Of a stretch of DNA of 7,324 nt, positions 6,314 to 7,324 are shown piece by piece. The notes under the pieces are model-generated. The model was not told where the DNA came from. It ran no database searches and saw nothing but the letters and a program-made list of their open reading frames with translations. This DNA is from Candidatus Parvarchaeota archaeon UBA573 (GTDB lineage: Archaea; Nanobdellota; Nanobdellia; Parvarchaeales; Parvarchaeaceae): the NCBI GenBank assembly GCA_002502045.1, contig DAPE01000007.1, positions 1 through 7,324 on the forward strand, given 5' to 3'. The position numbers and the translations under genes are program-made. Each line of letters begins with the position of its first letter. Position 1 is the first letter of the stretch.

Positions 6314-6327
6314 GATTATATAGATAA
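6314..6327 (-). promoter_or_regulatory. Possible internal TATA element ahead of the aldolase
   Basis: Minus-strand TTATCTATATAATC covers the PfkB stop codon. Its core is centred about 27 bases before the second in-frame ATG of the aldolase (6293), so a leaderless internal transcript could start there. The same CTATATAA octamer occurs before rpl1 at 225-232. Confidence 0.35.
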
Positions 6328-7281
6328 CTTGCTTTTTGCAATTCTAAGTTTACTGACATCAGATGGGTAATTGCCGATTATCCCCTCTTTTGCACCGTAT
6401 TTCTGTATAACATTGCTCGCATTAAAACTGCCTGCTGTTATTGCCTGCTCTATGTCCTTTCCATCATCTACAGCATTTACAAATGCTGACAAAAATGCAT
6501 CGCCAGCACCTATAAAATTTATCTGCTTGGTCTTAAAGGTGTTAGCGATATAAAGATTATTTTTTGACGAAACTAAAGATCCTTTTTCGCCTTTTGTTAT
6601 TATTGCAATATCATTAACATACTCTGACAATTTAGATATGTTGTTTACATCATTTGAATAACCTACAAATTTCTTTGCTTCGTCGTCATTCATGCTGATT
6701 ATATCCACATATTTTAGGACAGGTATCATTTTCTTTAGCTTCAAGTTTAATTCTACCGAGCCAGGATTTAGAACTGTTCTCATGTCATTTTCTTTCGCAA
6801 ATTTTAAAATCTCTATCAGGAGCTCTGTTTTTTTAGACGGCATGGGGCCCACATAAAGCCACTTGGACTTAAAATCAAATCTTATATCCTCCAAAGAAAG
6901 AGTGCTTTCTATTCCCCGATGTATTAAAAGAACCATGTCCCCACTTGATGAGACTATAATGTTTGAAAATGGTGTTTCTCCCTTTGATATCTTTATAAGC
7001 TCTGTGCTTATTTTGCGCTTGTTTAAATCATCCAGTACAAATTGGCCGTATTCATCCGTACCTATTTTGGAAACCACTGCACATTTCTTTCCAAATGCAG
7101 AGAACGTTGCCGCAGCATTTGTAGCACTACCACCGCTGAATTCCAGCACTTTATTCACATCTATTTTCTTGTCTGTAGGGATCTCAAGAAAATGCTTATT
7201 CACTCCTGGTTTTAACACAACCTTGTCCAAAAAAAGAAAAGTGTCTTTCGTTGCCGATCCCAAAGTAACAAAATCAAACAT
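6316..7281 (-). CDS. PfkB/ribokinase-family carbohydrate kinase (candidate phosphofructokinase)
   Basis: The 321-residue protein has the ribokinase-family layout. The N-terminal strand FVTLGSATKDTF places Asp13 in the sugar-contacting position. SGGSATNAA at 49-57 is the first PfkB signature, and FGKKCAVVSKIGTDEYGQF follows as in the family. NDDEA at 198-202, IITKG (227-231) and the second signature INFIGAGDAF (254-263) with catalytic base Asp261 and anion-hole GAGD complete the active site. Members phosphorylate ribose, nucleosides, fructose, fructose 6-phosphate, tagatose 6-phosphate and others, and the substrate cannot be read from these motifs. It is first in the operon and followed after seven bases by aldolase, then a ROK hexokinase-like gene and TIM. 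A role as the ATP-dependent 6-phosphofructokinase, as known for some crenarchaeal PfkB enzymes, is therefore a reasonable inference. Ribokinase or nucleoside kinase remain alternatives. Confidence 0.9.
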   Translation of the reverse strand: MFDFVTLGSATKDTFLFLDKVVLKPGVNKHFLEIPTDKKIDVNKVLEFSGGSATNAAATFSAFGKKCAVVSKIGTDEYGQFVLDDLNKRKISTELIKISKGETPFSNIIVSSSGDMVLLIHRGIESTLSLEDIRFDFKSKWLYVGPMPSKKTELLIEILKFAKENDMRTVLNPGSVELNLKLKKMIPVLKYVDIISMNDDEAKKFVGYSNDVNNISKLSEYVNDIAIITKGEKGSLVSSKNNLYIANTFKTKQINFIGAGDAFLSAFVNAVDDGKDIEQAITAGSFNASNVIQKYGAKEGIIGNYPSDVSKLRIAKSKLSI

Positions 7282-7302
7282 ACTTTAGTAAGGATTTCAA
7301 AG

Positions 7303-7315
7303 CATAAAAATTTAT
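7303..7315 (-). promoter_or_regulatory. Possible TATA element for the sugar-kinase/aldolase operon
   Basis: Minus-strand ATAAATTTTTATG is centred about 28 bases upstream of the PfkB ATG at 7281. The 21 bases after it contain no Shine-Dalgarno, which fits a leaderless operon transcript. The gene beyond this spacer, if any, lies outside the window. Confidence 0.4.
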
Positions 7316-7324
7316 CAATTATAT

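Noticed and set aside
6863..7288. Plus-strand open frame of 141 codons opposite the PfkB kinase
   Set aside because: The opposite strand carries intact PfkB signatures throughout; this frame shows no domain or start signal.

Overview
The window looks like a compact, AT-rich archaeal genome fragment. The ribosomal stalk genes are of the archaeal/eukaryotic type (P0 with the archaeal GPT..PPGP segment, and an archaeal L12/P1 ending in a GLSSLFG-type tail). Triosephosphate isomerase is the short archaeal form, fructose-bisphosphate aldolase is the archaeal class I (DhnA-like) form, and the partial left-edge gene has an archaeal class III (pilin-type) signal sequence. The short genes, tight packing, a P0 without its usual tail, and a DUF929-type membrane-anchored thioredoxin-like protein together suggest a small-genome DPANN or ARMAN-like (Micrarchaeota/Parvarchaeota-type) archaeon, possibly from an acidic habitat. 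That placement is inference; no 16S or marker tree is available here.

Layout. Positions 1-137 (minus) hold the 5' end of a pilin-like secreted protein that continues off the left edge. Positions 138-284 are a divergent promoter region. Positions 285-2074 (plus) are the ribosomal operon L1 - P0(L10) - L12, with a 4-nt ATGA overlap and then a 3-nt gap. SurE follows at 2120-2902 (plus), and then a membrane-anchored DUF929/thioredoxin-like protein at 2937-4073 (plus). That gene converges on, and overlaps by 12 nt, a four-gene minus-strand operon which reads, in transcription order, PfkB-family sugar kinase (7281-6316), archaeal class I fructose-bisphosphate aldolase (6308-5562), ROK-family sugar kinase (5562-4717) and triosephosphate isomerase (about 4748-4062). 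A short promoter-like stretch closes the window at 7282-7324.

How the genes fit together. The minus-strand operon encodes four steps that would connect a hexose to triose phosphates: ROK kinase (hexose to hexose-6-P), PfkB kinase (a candidate for F6P to FBP), aldolase (FBP to GAP + DHAP) and TIM. Only an isomerase is missing for a complete upper glycolysis block. The plus-strand operon makes the L1 stalk and the P-stalk of the ribosome. The most unusual points are the DUF929 protein, whose canonical CxxC is replaced by SxxS while a separate N-terminal CxxC domain is kept, the compact sugar-kinase/aldolase/TIM operon, and the tail-less P0.

No RNA genes, CRISPR arrays, insertion sequences or frameshifts were recognised. 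There is no gene-free stretch longer than about 150 bases.
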